Source: CAHJXF01 sp038254545 (lineage in GTDB: Bacteria; Pseudomonadota; Gammaproteobacteria; Burkholderiales; Burkholderiaceae_D). Taken from it: a stretch of 64,000 nucleotides of DNA. The notes below the pieces were generated by a model, which saw nothing but the letters and a program-made list of their open reading frames with translations, was not told the origin of the DNA and made no database searches. Location: positions 1 through 64,000 of the forward strand of contig JBBSGB010000018.1 in NCBI GenBank assembly GCA_038254545.1, read 5' to 3'. Of the stretch, positions 52,531-62,218 are shown one piece after another. A program made the translations under genes and the position numbers. Each line of letters begins with the position of its first letter. Position 1 is the stretch's first letter.

Positions 52531-55500
52531 ATGACAAGCGCCGGCTTCAACCGCAATCAATGGCTGCGCGTCATTCGCAACGCGGCGATGGTACTGGCCG
52601 CGCTACTGGTCATCATCGGTATCGTCGGCTACTTCGTCGCACCGGGCATCGTCAAGTCGGTTGCCGTGAACGCGATCGCCGAGCAACTCGGACGCAAGGC
52701 CGCGATCGGCTCGGTCAAGCTCAACCCCTACACGTTGTCGGCCACCATCGACGACTTCAAGCTCTACGAGCCTGACGGCACGACCGTCGCCGCGCAGATC
52801 GACCAGGTGGTCGCCGACATCTCCGCGGCTTCGCTCTTCAAACGCGCGCTGGTGTTCGACGCGTTGCACGTCACGCGGCCGAAGCTCTCGATCGCGCGCC
52901 TCGCGCCGCAGCGCTTCAGTTTTTCCGACATCGTCGACAAGATACTCGCCAAGCCGAAGACCGAGTCGCCCCTGCTCTTCTCGTTGAACAACATCCGCCT
53001 CGAGGATGGGAGCATCGCCTTCGACGACCGCGTGACCGGCAAGAAGCATCTGATCGACCAGCTGCGCATCGGCGTGCCCTTTGTCTCGAACCTTCCCTAC
53101 GACACGGAGATCTTTGTCACGCCCGACTTCGCGGCGCGCGTGAACGGCAGCCCCATCGATCTGGGCGGAAAGGCGCAACTGTTCTCGAACACGCGCGAGG
53201 CCGCGGTGCAGCTCGATATCGCCGACCTGGATCTGCCGGCCTACATGGACTTCGTTCCCGTGAAACTGCGATTCAAGATCGCATCGGGCAAGTTCGGCGC
53301 GAAGCTCGCAGTGCATTTCAAGGCGGCCAGCAAGGACGCCGGGAAAGATCACACGGCTCGCACGATCCCGCAGATGCTCGACATCTCGGGACACGTCGCG
53401 GTGACCGACCTGCGCCTCGCCGATCGAAACGGTCACGAGGCGGTGACTGCGCAAGCGATCGACATCGACATCGCGAAGTTCGATCCCTTGAACGGCGACG
53501 TGGCCCTGCAACGGGTGGAGATCGCCGAGCCGCATGTCGAAGCCACGCGCAGGCGCGACGGCGGCATCGACCTCGTCGATCTGTTCACGCCGGTAGCGAC
53601 ACCGCCCCCACCGGATTCGCCCTTTACGACTGCGAGCACCATCAAAGCCGCTGCGGCGCCGACGTTCAGCATCGCGGCGCTCAAGCTCGACAAGGGCAGC
53701 CTGCGCTTTACCGATCAGATGGTCGCCGCGGCGACGACTGCTGCGACAACGACCACGACGACCGGGGTCGCGACGCTGCTCAAGAACATCAATCTCGAAG
53801 CCGGCGCACTGACCCTGCACGGCGACGCGCCGACGAGCTTCAACGTCTCGCTGGCCAGCGAAGACGGCGCGAGCATCGAGACGCGCGGCCATGCGGTGAT
53901 CGCAAGACGCAGCGCATCGGGAACCATCGCGATCCGGAATTTCCGACCCGCCCGCGTCGCGCCCTATCTCGCTTCCTATCTGGTCGCGCGCATCGACGAA
54001 GGCAGCCTCGACGCCAGCGCACGCTTTTCCGTCGATGCTTCGGGAGCGCGACTCGCGGGCCACGTCGATGAACTCGTCGTGCGCATCGGGAAGCTTCGCA
54101 CCACCCTGCCCAGCGAAAAGGCCGCGTTGGTGGGCGCCGATGCGATCGCGCTCGACGGTGGCGCATTCGACCTCGGCACGCGTGCGTTCACGGCCGCATC
54201 GCTGAAGCTCATCGCACCGGTCGTCACGATCAAGCGCGATGCGAAGGGCCGCATCAACCTGCGCGCCGCGCTGGTCGAGGCGCAGCCCGCGGCCACCGCG
54301 CGCGTACCGCAGGACAAGGCCGCCGGCGTCCAGGTGGTGACCGAGAACGCACCCGCATTCACCGCGATCGTGAAATCGCTGGTGGTCGAGCGCGGCGATC
54401 TCACGTTCGAAGATGCAGCCGCGGGCCGACCGGTGCGCGTGCGAGCCGCGCCGCTGAATCTCCAGGCCGAGAACATCGGCACGAGCGACGGCGCGGTGAT
54501 TCCATTCGACCTGTCGGCCACCATCGAGCAACGCGGCAAGCTCGCCGCGAAGGGCAAGGTCGCGCTGTCGCCGCTGATGCTCGACGCCAGCATCGACGCC
54601 AATCAGGTCGCGGTGGGCTGGGCCACGGCCTACGCGGGCGACCGCTTGAACATCGTCGTCGAGAGCGGCGACCTCAATGCGCGCGGCACCTTGCATGTCG
54701 AAGCGCCGCGCGGGACGGGCACGGCGAAAAGCCCTGCGAGTTCCACACCCGGTATCGCCTACCGCGGATCGGCGGGCATCGTCCGGCTGCGCGCGCTCGA
54801 CAAGCTCACGTCCGAGGAATTCGTGCGCTGGAAGTCGCTCGACATTCCCAAGGTCGATGCGCAGATGCCGGTCGGCTCTGCGCCGCTCGTGGTCACGCTG
54901 GGCAACGTGACCTTGAGCGACTTCTACGCGCGACTGATCGTCAACGCCAACGGTCGGCTCAACGTGCAGGATGTATTGGCGCGACCCGGCGAGCAGCAAT
55001 CGGTCACGACGCCGGAGACCGCTCCGCCTCCGGCCAACGAGAAGCAGACGATTGCGACCTCGTCCGCGACGATTGCAGCGCCTACGACGGACGGTTCGAC
55101 TGCGCGCTCGAGCCCGAGCCCGAACGCGAAGCCCTCCACATCGGAATCGAAACCCATGGTCCGCGTCGCCGGCATCAAGCTGGTGTCCGGCCGCATCGGC
55201 GTGACCGACAACTTCGTCAAGCCCAACTACAGCGCCACTCTCACCGACCTCAACGGCGACATCTCGGTGATCGCGTCGAACGACCAGAAGCCCGCCGACA
55301 TCCACGTGCAGGGCCGCATCGACGGCGACGGGTCGCTGGACGTGAGCGGCCAGATCAATCTGTTCGCCGCGACCGCATTCACGGACATATCGGCGGTGGC
55401 CAAGGACATCGAGATGACGCGTCTTTCGCCGTACGCGATTCGCTATGCGGGCTATGTGATCGAGCGCGGCAAGATGTCGATGACGGTCAAGTACCACATC

Positions 55501-56358
55501 GAGAACGGCAAGCTCAACGCGCAGAACCAGCTCTTTCTCGACCAGCTCACCTTCGGGGAAAAAGTCGACAGCCCTACCGCGACCACGCTGCCGGTGCGGT
55601 TCGCGGTCTCGCTCCTGAAGAACTCGCGCGGCGAGATCAACCTCAACCTTCCCATCTCCGGAACCCTGTCCGATCCGCAATTCAGCATCGGCGGCGTGAT
55701 CTGGAATGCGATTCTCAACATACTCGCACGAGCCGTCGCGGCGCCGTTTTCGTTGATCGCATCGGCCGTCGGAGGCAGTGGTAGCGAGGCTCAGCAACTC
55801 GGCTACGTCGAATTCGCTCCAGGCGTGAGCGAGCTCACTGCAGACGGGAAGAAGAAGCTCGACACGCTTGCGAAAGCGCTTGCCGATCGATCGCAGCTCA
55901 AGCTTGACATCATCGGAAGGTTCGATCCGGCCAGCGATCCGGAAGGCATCAAGCGCGACCACCTGCTCGACAAATTGAAGGACCTCAAGGCGAAGGATCT
56001 GTCGAAACCGGACGAGCCGGTCGGACGCAACGACGTGACGATCGCGCCCGACGAATATCCGAAATATCTCGCGCGCGTCTACGACGACGCCAAGCTGCCC
56101 GACAAGCCGCGCAGCTTGATCGGCCTCGCGAAGTCGCTGCCGGTCGAGGAGATGGAGAAGCTGCTGCTCGCGAACATCAAGCTCGACCCCAACGATCCGC
56201 GCTGGCTGGCGGAGGCGCGCGCGGACGTGGTGCGGCATTACATCGAAGACACCAACAGGATCGAGCGCAGCCGGGTGTTTCTGGTGCAGCCGAAGTTGAG
56301 TGCAAACGGGGTTGAGGACGGGAGGAAGGCAGCGCGGGTGGACTTTGCATTGCGGTGA
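52531..56358 (+). CDS. Giant DUF748/AsmA-like envelope protein
   Basis: A 1275-aa protein anchored by one N-terminal helix (about 15-37, AMVLAALLVIIGIVGYFVAP) with the rest in the periplasm. The first several hundred residues have the AsmA-like pattern (GRKAAIGSVKLNPYTLSATI, then LRFTDQ and FRPARVAPYL repeats) and the rest the DUF748 pattern, ending in YVEFAPGVSELTADGKKKLD, which resembles an OmpA-type turn. Two low-complexity linkers occur: a Thr/Ala run near 400-415 and a Ser/Pro run near 855-875. AsmA-like giants (YhdP, TamB, DUF748) bridge inner and outer membranes and move phospholipids, so a lipid-transfer role is plausible. AGGGGG before ATG 52531 sets the start. Confidence 0.88.
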   Translation: MTSAGFNRNQWLRVIRNAAMVLAALLVIIGIVGYFVAPGIVKSVAVNAIAEQLGRKAAIGSVKLNPYTLSATIDDFKLYEPDGTTVAAQIDQVVADISAASLFKRALVFDALHVTRPKLSIARLAPQRFSFSDIVDKILAKPKTESPLLFSLNNIRLEDGSIAFDDRVTGKKHLIDQLRIGVPFVSNLPYDTEIFVTPDFAARVNGSPIDLGGKAQLFSNTREAAVQLDIADLDLPAYMDFVPVKLRFKIASGKFGAKLAVHFKAASKDAGKDHTARTIPQMLDISGHVAVTDLRLADRNGHEAVTAQAIDIDIAKFDPLNGDVALQRVEIAEPHVEATRRRDGGIDLVDLFTPVATPPPPDSPFTTASTIKAAAAPTFSIAALKLDKGSLRFTDQMVAAATTAATTTTTTGVATLLKNINLEAGALTLHGDAPTSFNVSLASEDGASIETRGHAVIARRSASGTIAIRNFRPARVAPYLASYLVARIDEGSLDASARFSVDASGARLAGHVDELVVRIGKLRTTLPSEKAALVGADAIALDGGAFDLGTRAFTAASLKLIAPVVTIKRDAKGRINLRAALVEAQPAATARVPQDKAAGVQVVTENAPAFTAIVKSLVVERGDLTFEDAAAGRPVRVRAAPLNLQAENIGTSDGAVIPFDLSATIEQRGKLAAKGKVALSPLMLDASIDANQVAVGWATAYAGDRLNIVVESGDLNARGTLHVEAPRGTGTAKSPASSTPGIAYRGSAGIVRLRALDKLTSEEFVRWKSLDIPKVDAQMPVGSAPLVVTLGNVTLSDFYARLIVNANGRLNVQDVLARPGEQQSVTTPETAPPPANEKQTIATSSATIAAPTTDGSTARSSPSPNAKPSTSESKPMVRVAGIKLVSGRIGVTDNFVKPNYSATLTDLNGDISVIASNDQKPADIHVQGRIDGDGSLDVSGQINLFAATAFTDISAVAKDIEMTRLSPYAIRYAGYVIERGKMSMTVKYHIENGKLNAQNQLFLDQLTFGEKVDSPTATTLPVRFAVSLLKNSRGEINLNLPISGTLSDPQFSIGGVIWNAILNILARAVAAPFSLIASAVGGSGSEAQQLGYVEFAPGVSELTADGKKKLDTLAKALADRSQLKLDIIGRFDPASDPEGIKRDHLLDKLKDLKAKDLSKPDEPVGRNDVTIAPDEYPKYLARVYDDAKLPDKPRSLIGLAKSLPVEEMEKLLLANIKLDPNDPRWLAEARADVVRHYIEDTNRIERSRVFLVQPKLSANGVEDGRKAARVDFALR

Positions 56359-56366
56359 ATGAGTTC

Positions 56367-56875
56367 GCTTCGCAGAGTCACTTTCTTTGCTCCGCCAAAG
56401 AAAGTAACCAAAGAAAGGCGACACCCGGTGAGGCTGCCCTGTGACTGACCGCGTCAGTCACAGGGTCCCCGATTCGCGCAGGACTCAGGCGGCGCGCCGA
56501 GAACTCGCTGCGCTCAAACACTCGGCGCTTAACGGCCCCGCCTGAACCCTCCGCGAATCGGCAGCCTCACAAGGGGATCAACGTCAAAGGCCTCGCTTCG
56601 CTTCGAAGCGGCGTTGGGGGTGCTGCCGTTGCTATGGCTTCAGTTTTTGCTCTTATTCTTTCTTTACCCTTGTGATGCTGCCGAGGCGAGCGGGCTGGGG
56701 GCGGGGCCTTTAAGCGACGAGTGTTTGAGCGCAGCGAGTTCTCGGCGCGCCGCCCCCAGACCGCTCGACTCGGGAACCCTGTGACTGACTGCGTCAGTTA
56801 CAGGGCAGCAGCGCCGGGCTCGCCTTTCTTTGGTTACTTTCTTTGGCGAAGCAAAGAAAGTGACTCTAGCGAAGC
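56367..56875. repeat. About 509-bp near-palindromic repeat element with long terminal inverted repeats
   Basis: The two ends are inverted copies: the 46 bases from 56376 match the complement of the bases ending at 56865 with one difference, and matching continues outward (GCTTCGC) and inward through most of each arm to a central unpaired block at about 56576-56666. Each arm also contains its own hairpin: 56437-56465 (12-bp perfect stem on CCCTGTGACTGA) and 56777-56805 (same with one mismatch). No transposase is encoded. I recall related ACTTTCTTTGG-type repeats in Xanthomonadaceae and Burkholderiales genomes. It fills the gap between the convergent DUF748 and dehydrogenase genes. Confidence 0.9.
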
Positions 56876-57805
56876 AATCAATCGATCGATCGCCAGCCTC
56901 GCCATCGCATCGCGCGTCGCCCGCGAAGCGCTCCCCAGGTGCGGCGTCAATACCACGTTCTTCAAAGCCAGAAGACGCGGGTTGATGTTCGGCTCTCCTT
57001 CGTACACGTCGAGGCTCGCAGCGCCCAGCCTGCCGTTCGCAAGCGCATCGGCCAATGCGTTCTCATCGACCAGCCCGCCTCGCGCGATATTGGTCAGCGT
57101 CGCTGTGGGTTTCATGCGCGCCAACTCGGCTTCACCCACGATGTGATGATTTTCCTGCGTGTACGGCAGGACGAGCAGCACGTGATCGGCCTCCGAGAAC
57201 AAGGCATCGCGTGACACGTAGGTCGCCTTGCACTCCGCTTCGATCGCCGCGTCCAGGCGCGAACGATTGTGATACAACACGCGCATCGAGAAACCCGCGG
57301 CGCGGCGCGCGAGCGCCTGGCCGATGCGACCCATGCCGAGGATGCCGAGGGTCGCATGATGCACGTCGGAGCCTAGAAACTGGTCGAGGCTCCAGCGCTT
57401 CCACTGGCCCGCCCGCAGCCAGTGCTCCGACTCGGCCACGCGACGCGCGGCGGCCATCATCAGCACCCAGCCGAAATCGGCGGTGGTATCGGTCAACACG
57501 TCGGGCGTATTGGTGACGACGATGCCGCGCTCGGTACATGCGGGGAGATCGATGTGATTGGTGCCGACCGAAATCGTGGAGACCGCTCGCAATGCGGGTG
57601 CCTGATCGAGCAAGCGCGCGTCGACCCGGTCGCCTCCGCTAACCAGCAGGCCGTCGATGTCTCGAAGTCGTTGGATCAACTGGTCCGGCGCGATCGGCTC
57701 GTCGCCCTGGTTGGATTCGACCTCGAAGTGCGCGACCAGTCGCTCGAGGTGTTCGGGGAACACTGCGCGCGTCACCAGTACACGCGGCTTGGTTGTGGAG
57801 ATCAT
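56834..57805 (-). CDS. D-2-hydroxyacid dehydrogenase (glyoxylate/hydroxypyruvate reductase type)
   Basis: A 323-aa NAD(P)-dependent D-2-hydroxyacid dehydrogenase. The Rossmann motif LGILGMGRIGQALARRAAGF is mid-protein; catalytic residues are Arg in NIARGGLVDENAL, Glu in VYEGEPNINP and His in LTPHLGSAS. The product is closest in pattern to GhrB/TkrA-type reductases. The start at 57805 (MISTTKPRVL) overlaps the antiporter stop by four bases. The last residues, SLESLSLLRQRK and the stop, are encoded by the terminal inverted repeat of the palindromic element (from about 56834), so the natural C-terminus has been replaced or extended. Confidence 0.93.
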   Translation of the reverse strand: MISTTKPRVLVTRAVFPEHLERLVAHFEVESNQGDEPIAPDQLIQRLRDIDGLLVSGGDRVDARLLDQAPALRAVSTISVGTNHIDLPACTERGIVVTNTPDVLTDTTADFGWVLMMAAARRVAESEHWLRAGQWKRWSLDQFLGSDVHHATLGILGMGRIGQALARRAAGFSMRVLYHNRSRLDAAIEAECKATYVSRDALFSEADHVLLVLPYTQENHHIVGEAELARMKPTATLTNIARGGLVDENALADALANGRLGAASLDVYEGEPNINPRLLALKNVVLTPHLGSASRATRDAMARLAIDRLIASLESLSLLRQRK

Positions 57806-59250
57806 TGGAAGTAGAGAACCGTGAGCACTGCGAACAAAGGCAGCAGGATGCCGCATGACCACACCATGTAGCCGAAGAACGACGGCATCCGTATGCCGCG
57901 ATCCTCGGCGATCGAGCGCACCATGAAATTGGGCGCGTTGCCAATGTAGCTGAGCGCGCCCATGAACACCGCGCCGCCAGAAATCGCTTCGAGCGTCTCG
58001 CGATGCGCCATGAGGTATTTCGCATCGGCGCCCGCGAGATTGAAGAACACCAGATAGGTCGGCGCGTTGTCGAGGAAAGCCGAGAGCATGCCGGTCAGCC
58101 AGAAGTACATCGGATTGTTGGGTTCGCCCGATGCGGTGGTCACCAGGCGCGTCAGTGAGGCCATGGCACCCGACTCTCCCGCTTTCAGGATCGCGATGGC
58201 AGGAATGATGGTCACGAAGATCGCGGCGAACAGCTTGGCGACCTCCTTCATCGGCCCCCAGTTGAATTCGTTGGCCTCGTGGATTCCACTGGGCGTGATC
58301 GCCAGCGACACGAGCGCGATGGCGATGAGCAATGCGTCGCGCGCGATGTTCTGCCACTCGAGCGGCGTATCCAGCACAGTGAACGCGATCCCGGGACGCC
58401 AGAAGCCGCTCATCAATACCGCAGCGACGACAGCCACCAGCAGCAGGATGTTGACCTTGCCACTGACGCGCAGCGGTCGATCCGGTGTGGGATCCGGCCG
58501 CTCTTCTCCCGCCTTCGCATACAGGTAGCGATCGAGCGCATAGAAGATCGCCAGCAATGCGCCGCATAGCGTCAGTGTCGGTCCGAGCATCGCCGTCGTC
58601 GTCCAGAAGAACGACACGCCGTTGAGAAATCCGAGAAAGAGCGGCGGGTCGCCGAGCGGCGTCAGCGAGCCCCCGGCATTGGCGACGAGGAAGATGAAGA
58701 ACATCAGCACGTGCACGTTGTGCGGGCGGTTGTCGTTCGCGCGGATCAAAGGCCGCACCAGCACCATCGCGGCGCCGGTGGTTCCCATCAGGTTCGCAAG
58801 AACCGCGCCCAGCGCAAGTAGCACCGTGTTCGTGCCCGGCGAGCCGTGCAGATTGCCGAACACGCCGATGCCGCCCGAAACCGTGTAGAGCGCAAAGAGC
58901 AGCACCACGAATGGCAGGTATTCGAGCAACCCGGCATGAGCGAGTTGATGCGCGGTTTCAGTCGTTCCGAACATCGACGCGAAAGGCACGACGAACAGCA
59001 AGGCCCAGACCAGAGCGATCTTGCCGAAGTGGCGATGCCAGAAGGTCGGCGTGAACAGCGGAAGCAAGGCGATCGAGGCGAGGATGCCCACGAACGGCAG
59101 GATCCAGTAAAGCGTCAGCGATGCACCATCGAAGCCCCCCGCGTTCGCCGACGAAACCCCGCACAGCAACGCGACGCCCGCCATCGCATGCGACGCAATC
59201 GCGCGCCCGCGTGCGACAACGTGCGATCCTGATTCTCGAGCCTCGCCCAT
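57802..59250 (-). CDS. Sodium/proton antiporter, NhaD-like (ion transporter superfamily)
   Basis: A 482-aa polytopic membrane protein with about 12 hydrophobic segments. Conserved parts include LLFALYTVSGGIGVFGNLHG, LANLMGTTGAAMVLVRPLIR, FLVANAGGSLTPLGDPPLFLGFL and LSAFLDNAPTYLVFFNLAG, the last two matching the NhaD/ArsB-type ion transporter pore segments. A signal-like N-terminal helix (GVALLCGVSSANA) starts the protein; ATG 59184 is an alternative start. Substrate could be sodium/proton or a carboxylate. It is coupled to the hydroxyacid dehydrogenase gene by a four-base overlap. Confidence 0.9.
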   Translation of the reverse strand: MGEARESGSHVVARGRAIASHAMAGVALLCGVSSANAGGFDGASLTLYWILPFVGILASIALLPLFTPTFWHRHFGKIALVWALLFVVPFASMFGTTETAHQLAHAGLLEYLPFVVLLFALYTVSGGIGVFGNLHGSPGTNTVLLALGAVLANLMGTTGAAMVLVRPLIRANDNRPHNVHVLMFFIFLVANAGGSLTPLGDPPLFLGFLNGVSFFWTTTAMLGPTLTLCGALLAIFYALDRYLYAKAGEERPDPTPDRPLRVSGKVNILLLVAVVAAVLMSGFWRPGIAFTVLDTPLEWQNIARDALLIAIALVSLAITPSGIHEANEFNWGPMKEVAKLFAAIFVTIIPAIAILKAGESGAMASLTRLVTTASGEPNNPMYFWLTGMLSAFLDNAPTYLVFFNLAGADAKYLMAHRETLEAISGGAVFMGALSYIGNAPNFMVRSIAEDRGIRMPSFFGYMVWSCGILLPLFAVLTVLYFQ

Positions 59251-59335
59251 GCCTTCCGCCCCTCGTCGTTCGATCGAAGGCGCATGTTAGCCGGAGCGGC
59301 GCGCGATGCGCGCGGCCGGCTCATTCGATCGACAG

Positions 59336-60085
59336 TCATGCGATCCACAGCCCTGGGATCGACCACGCGATGAACGTCAATTCCGACTGCGTCGCCGCGC
59401 CGGTCTTGACGAATACATTGCGAAGCTGCGCGCGCACCGTGGCGAGCGATACGCCGCGGCGCGCGGCACAGGCATGAAGACGCTCGCCACTTGCAACCGC
59501 GGCCATCAAAGCCGATTCGGCGCCGGTCAATCCGAACAGCTGCCCGAGCAGCTGCGCATCGGGCGTGCGCAGGCGCGAGCACGCGATGCACAAGAGCGCG
59601 AGGCCGTTGTCGGTATGCGGCATGCGCTGCGCCTTGCTTGCCGCGATGCGTTCCATCGACACCACCCGTAACGCGCGCCGCGGTCCGCAGGCGCTGTCCG
59701 CACTCAACAAGACCGAACCGTCGATGTAAGGCGCGTTGCAGGCCTGAGCCAGCGCAGTCATGAATTTGCGCCGCACATCGGGCGCGATGACGACCACATG
59801 ATCGCCGCGCAGCGCGAGGCCGAGCGGCGCGGCCAACGCGGCCTTGCCCGCTTCGTTGAGGTACACCACGCGGCCTTCGCGCGAGATCAGGATGGCACCC
59901 ATGTGCATGGTGCCCAGAAGCTGCAGCAAGGGATCGCTGGATATCGTCGGCATGCTATGCACGGCCGCCTCGCGTTCGTCGCGCGGTATGACCGAGTCGC
60001 CCCCGGGCAATGCATGATGCGCACGATCGCGCAGCCGCCCCGAATGAACGCTCGGGTTGTCATAGACCATAGCTGCCTGCTCCAT
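59336..60085 (-). CDS. LuxR-type transcriptional regulator with N-terminal PAS-like domain
   Basis: A 249-aa regulator. The C-terminal about 65 residues are a LuxR/FixJ helix-turn-helix (FGLTGAESALMAAVASGERL then RRGVSLATVRAQLRNVFVKTGA). The N-terminal half has a PAS-like stretch (MGAILISREGRVVYLNEAGKAAL, in part). No receiver Asp motif is seen, so it is not a two-component regulator; ligand is unknown. It is a single gene on the minus strand. The 172-bp gap to pncB shows nothing else. Confidence 0.87.
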   Translation of the reverse strand: MEQAAMVYDNPSVHSGRLRDRAHHALPGGDSVIPRDEREAAVHSMPTISSDPLLQLLGTMHMGAILISREGRVVYLNEAGKAALAAPLGLALRGDHVVVIAPDVRRKFMTALAQACNAPYIDGSVLLSADSACGPRRALRVVSMERIAASKAQRMPHTDNGLALLCIACSRLRTPDAQLLGQLFGLTGAESALMAAVASGERLHACAARRGVSLATVRAQLRNVFVKTGAATQSELTFIAWSIPGLWIA

Positions 60086-60257
60086 CGACGTTCTCCCCGG
60101 GTTGTGTTGATTGCGGCACGTTGCTCACGGCCATAAGCTAATCAAACACCGGGCGGGATGCGATGGGGACGGCGTACTAGGACGAACGGGCAGAACGTCG
60201 TCCGTGCGAATTGCGCGCTTCGTATGTTGACGCGGGACGCGAATGAGCGCCCGCGTG

Positions 60258-61442
60258 TCAGCGCCGCGTCGCGGGAATCTCGAACACCTGACGCAGATAT
60301 GCGAGGTAGGCTTCGTCGTCGCACATGTTCTTGGCGGGCGTATCCGAGAGCTTGGCCACCGGTTGTCCGTTGCATCGAACCATCTTCATCACGATCTGCA
60401 ACGGCGTGTAGCCGAGGTCGTTGGTGAGATTGGTGCCTACGCCGAACGCGAGCCGCGCGCGGTCGGCGAAGCGCAGGTAGAGCTCGACCACGCGCGCAAA
60501 GTCGAGGCTGTCCGAGAAGATCAGCGTCTTGGTCTTGGGATCGATACGCAGCTTCTCGAGGTGCGCGATCATGCGTTCCCCCCACGCGATCGGGTCGCCC
60601 GAGTCGTGGCGCACCCCGTCGAAGAGCTTGCAGAAATACATGTCGAAGTCGCGCAGGAAGGCATCGAAGCCATAGACGTCCGACAGCGCGATGCCGAGGT
60701 CCCCGCGATATTCGCGTGCCCAGCGCTCGAATGCATACACCTGCGAATCGCGCAGCCGCGGCCCCAGCGACTGGCAGGCCTGCAGATACTCGTGCGCCAT
60801 CGTCCCCAGGGGCGTGAGGTTCTGCTTCATCGCGAACCATGTATTGCTGGTCCCCGCGAACTGCGGACCCAGGCGCTGACGCAGGATTTGCAAGACCTCT
60901 TGCTGCCACAGCTTCGAGAAACGTCGCCGCGTGCCGTAGTCGGCGATCTTGCAATCGACCAGGCGTTCGTCGCCGGTCACCAGTGCGATCTTCTCGATCA
61001 ACCGCCTGCGACCTTCGATGAAATCGGGGAAGGCCTGCATGCGCCGAAAATAGATCTCGTTGACGATCGCGAGGATCGGGATCTCGAACAGGATCGTGTA
61101 GAGCCACGGTCCGACGATCACGATCTCGATCTCGCCATTGTCCAGAGGCGAGGGCGACACCGTGATGTACTTCTCGTTCATCTGGAACAGGTCCAGAAAG
61201 TCGACGAAGTCGCTCTTGATGAAGCGCAGGCTGCGCAGCCATCGCAACTCTTCTTCACGAAACCGCAGCGAGCAGAGTTGGCGGATCTCGTCGCGAATCT
61301 CCGCGACATGCGGCACGAGATCGATCCCGGGCGTGCGGCACTTGAAGCGGTACTCGACCTGCGCGCCGGGGAATTGATGCAGCACCACCTGCATCATCGT
61401 GAACTTGTAGAGGTCGGTATCGAGCAGCGAGGTGATGATCAT
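60258..61442 (-). CDS. pncB: Nicotinate phosphoribosyltransferase
   Basis: A 394-aa enzyme joining nicotinate to PRPP in NAD salvage. Family marks are SLLDTDLYKFTMMQVVLHQFP at the N-terminus (in part), ADYGTRRRFSKLWQQEVL, GTSNTWFAMKQNLTPLGTMAHE (the autophosphorylation His region), DGVRHDSGDPIAWGE and FGVGTNLTNDLG. It overlaps ispD by four bases, so they form an operon. Confidence 0.97.
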   Translation of the reverse strand: MIITSLLDTDLYKFTMMQVVLHQFPGAQVEYRFKCRTPGIDLVPHVAEIRDEIRQLCSLRFREEELRWLRSLRFIKSDFVDFLDLFQMNEKYITVSPSPLDNGEIEIVIVGPWLYTILFEIPILAIVNEIYFRRMQAFPDFIEGRRRLIEKIALVTGDERLVDCKIADYGTRRRFSKLWQQEVLQILRQRLGPQFAGTSNTWFAMKQNLTPLGTMAHEYLQACQSLGPRLRDSQVYAFERWAREYRGDLGIALSDVYGFDAFLRDFDMYFCKLFDGVRHDSGDPIAWGERMIAHLEKLRIDPKTKTLIFSDSLDFARVVELYLRFADRARLAFGVGTNLTNDLGYTPLQIVMKMVRCNGQPVAKLSDTPAKNMCDDEAYLAYLRQVFEIPATRR

Positions 61443-62179
61443 TGGGTTTCAGTCTTGTTTGCGGACGACGACGCGCGCAACAGCGCGTCCATCATGGCCA
61501 GGTCGTCGGCGGTCGTGACCTTGAAGTTTCGCGCGGCGCCCATGACGAGGCGCGGCCTGTGGCCCGCCGCTTCGATCGCGCTCGCTTCGTCGGTAATCGC
61601 GAGACCCTGTTCCTGCGCGACAGCGAGCGCATCGCGCAGCAGCGAAAAGCGAAACATCTGCGGCGTCTGCGCCTGCCATAACGATGCGCGAGCGAGGGTT
61701 TCGACGACGCGCGCTCGACCCGATGGATCGCGGTCGGCGCGCTTGATGGTATCCGCGGCCGGCAACGCAAGCAGGCCGCCAACCTCGTCATCGCGCAGGG
61801 CCCCGATCAAGGCGTCGATCATCGCGGGCGTGATCCCGCAGCGCGCGGCATCGTGAACCAGCACCCAGTCGTTGTCCTCATGCGTATCGCGCAGCGCATC
61901 GAGGCCGTTCTTCACCGACACATCGCGGGTCGCACCGCCCGCGCGCACGACGCGCAGCAAACGCGTCGTCGCATCGTCGAATGCGAGGCGCTCGAAGTGC
62001 GTATCGCCGGGCGCGATCACGACCGCGATGCGCTCGATCGCGGGAACGGCAGCGAAGGCCTCGACGGTACGAACGATGATCGGCTTGCCCGCCACTTCGA
62101 GGTATTGCTTGGGAACGTCGCCGCCTGCGCGCGAGCCGGTGCCCGCGGCGGGAATCAACGCCACACAACGCGCCGGCAC
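61439..62179 (-). CDS. ispD: 2-C-methyl-D-erythritol 4-phosphate cytidylyltransferase
   Basis: A 246-aa enzyme of the non-mevalonate isoprenoid pathway, coupling CTP to MEP. The nucleotide-binding signature IPAAGTGSRAGGDVPKQYLEV (10-29, in part), VLVHDAARCGITPAMIDALI and IKRADRDPSGRARVVETLAR with QAQTPQMFRFSLLRDA are typical. IspF, often fused or adjacent, is not next to it here; pncB follows with a four-base overlap. Confidence 0.96.
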   Translation of the reverse strand: MPARCVALIPAAGTGSRAGGDVPKQYLEVAGKPIIVRTVEAFAAVPAIERIAVVIAPGDTHFERLAFDDATTRLLRVVRAGGATRDVSVKNGLDALRDTHEDNDWVLVHDAARCGITPAMIDALIGALRDDEVGGLLALPAADTIKRADRDPSGRARVVETLARASLWQAQTPQMFRFSLLRDALAVAQEQGLAITDEASAIEAAGHRPRLVMGAARNFKVTTADDLAMMDALLRASSSANKTETQ

Positions 62180-62218
62180 GCTAGATTGCAGCCGCGGTCG
62201 CAGATCGACGCATGCGCA

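Noticed and set aside
52603..56424. 1273-codon open frame antisense to the DUF748 gene
   Set aside because: It mirrors the sense codon bias of a high-GC gene; its translation is Arg/His/Asp-rich with no domain, while the sense strand has a signal helix and family pattern.
56376..56865. The palindromic region as an insertion sequence
   Set aside because: Despite long terminal inverted repeats there is no room for, and no trace of, a transposase.
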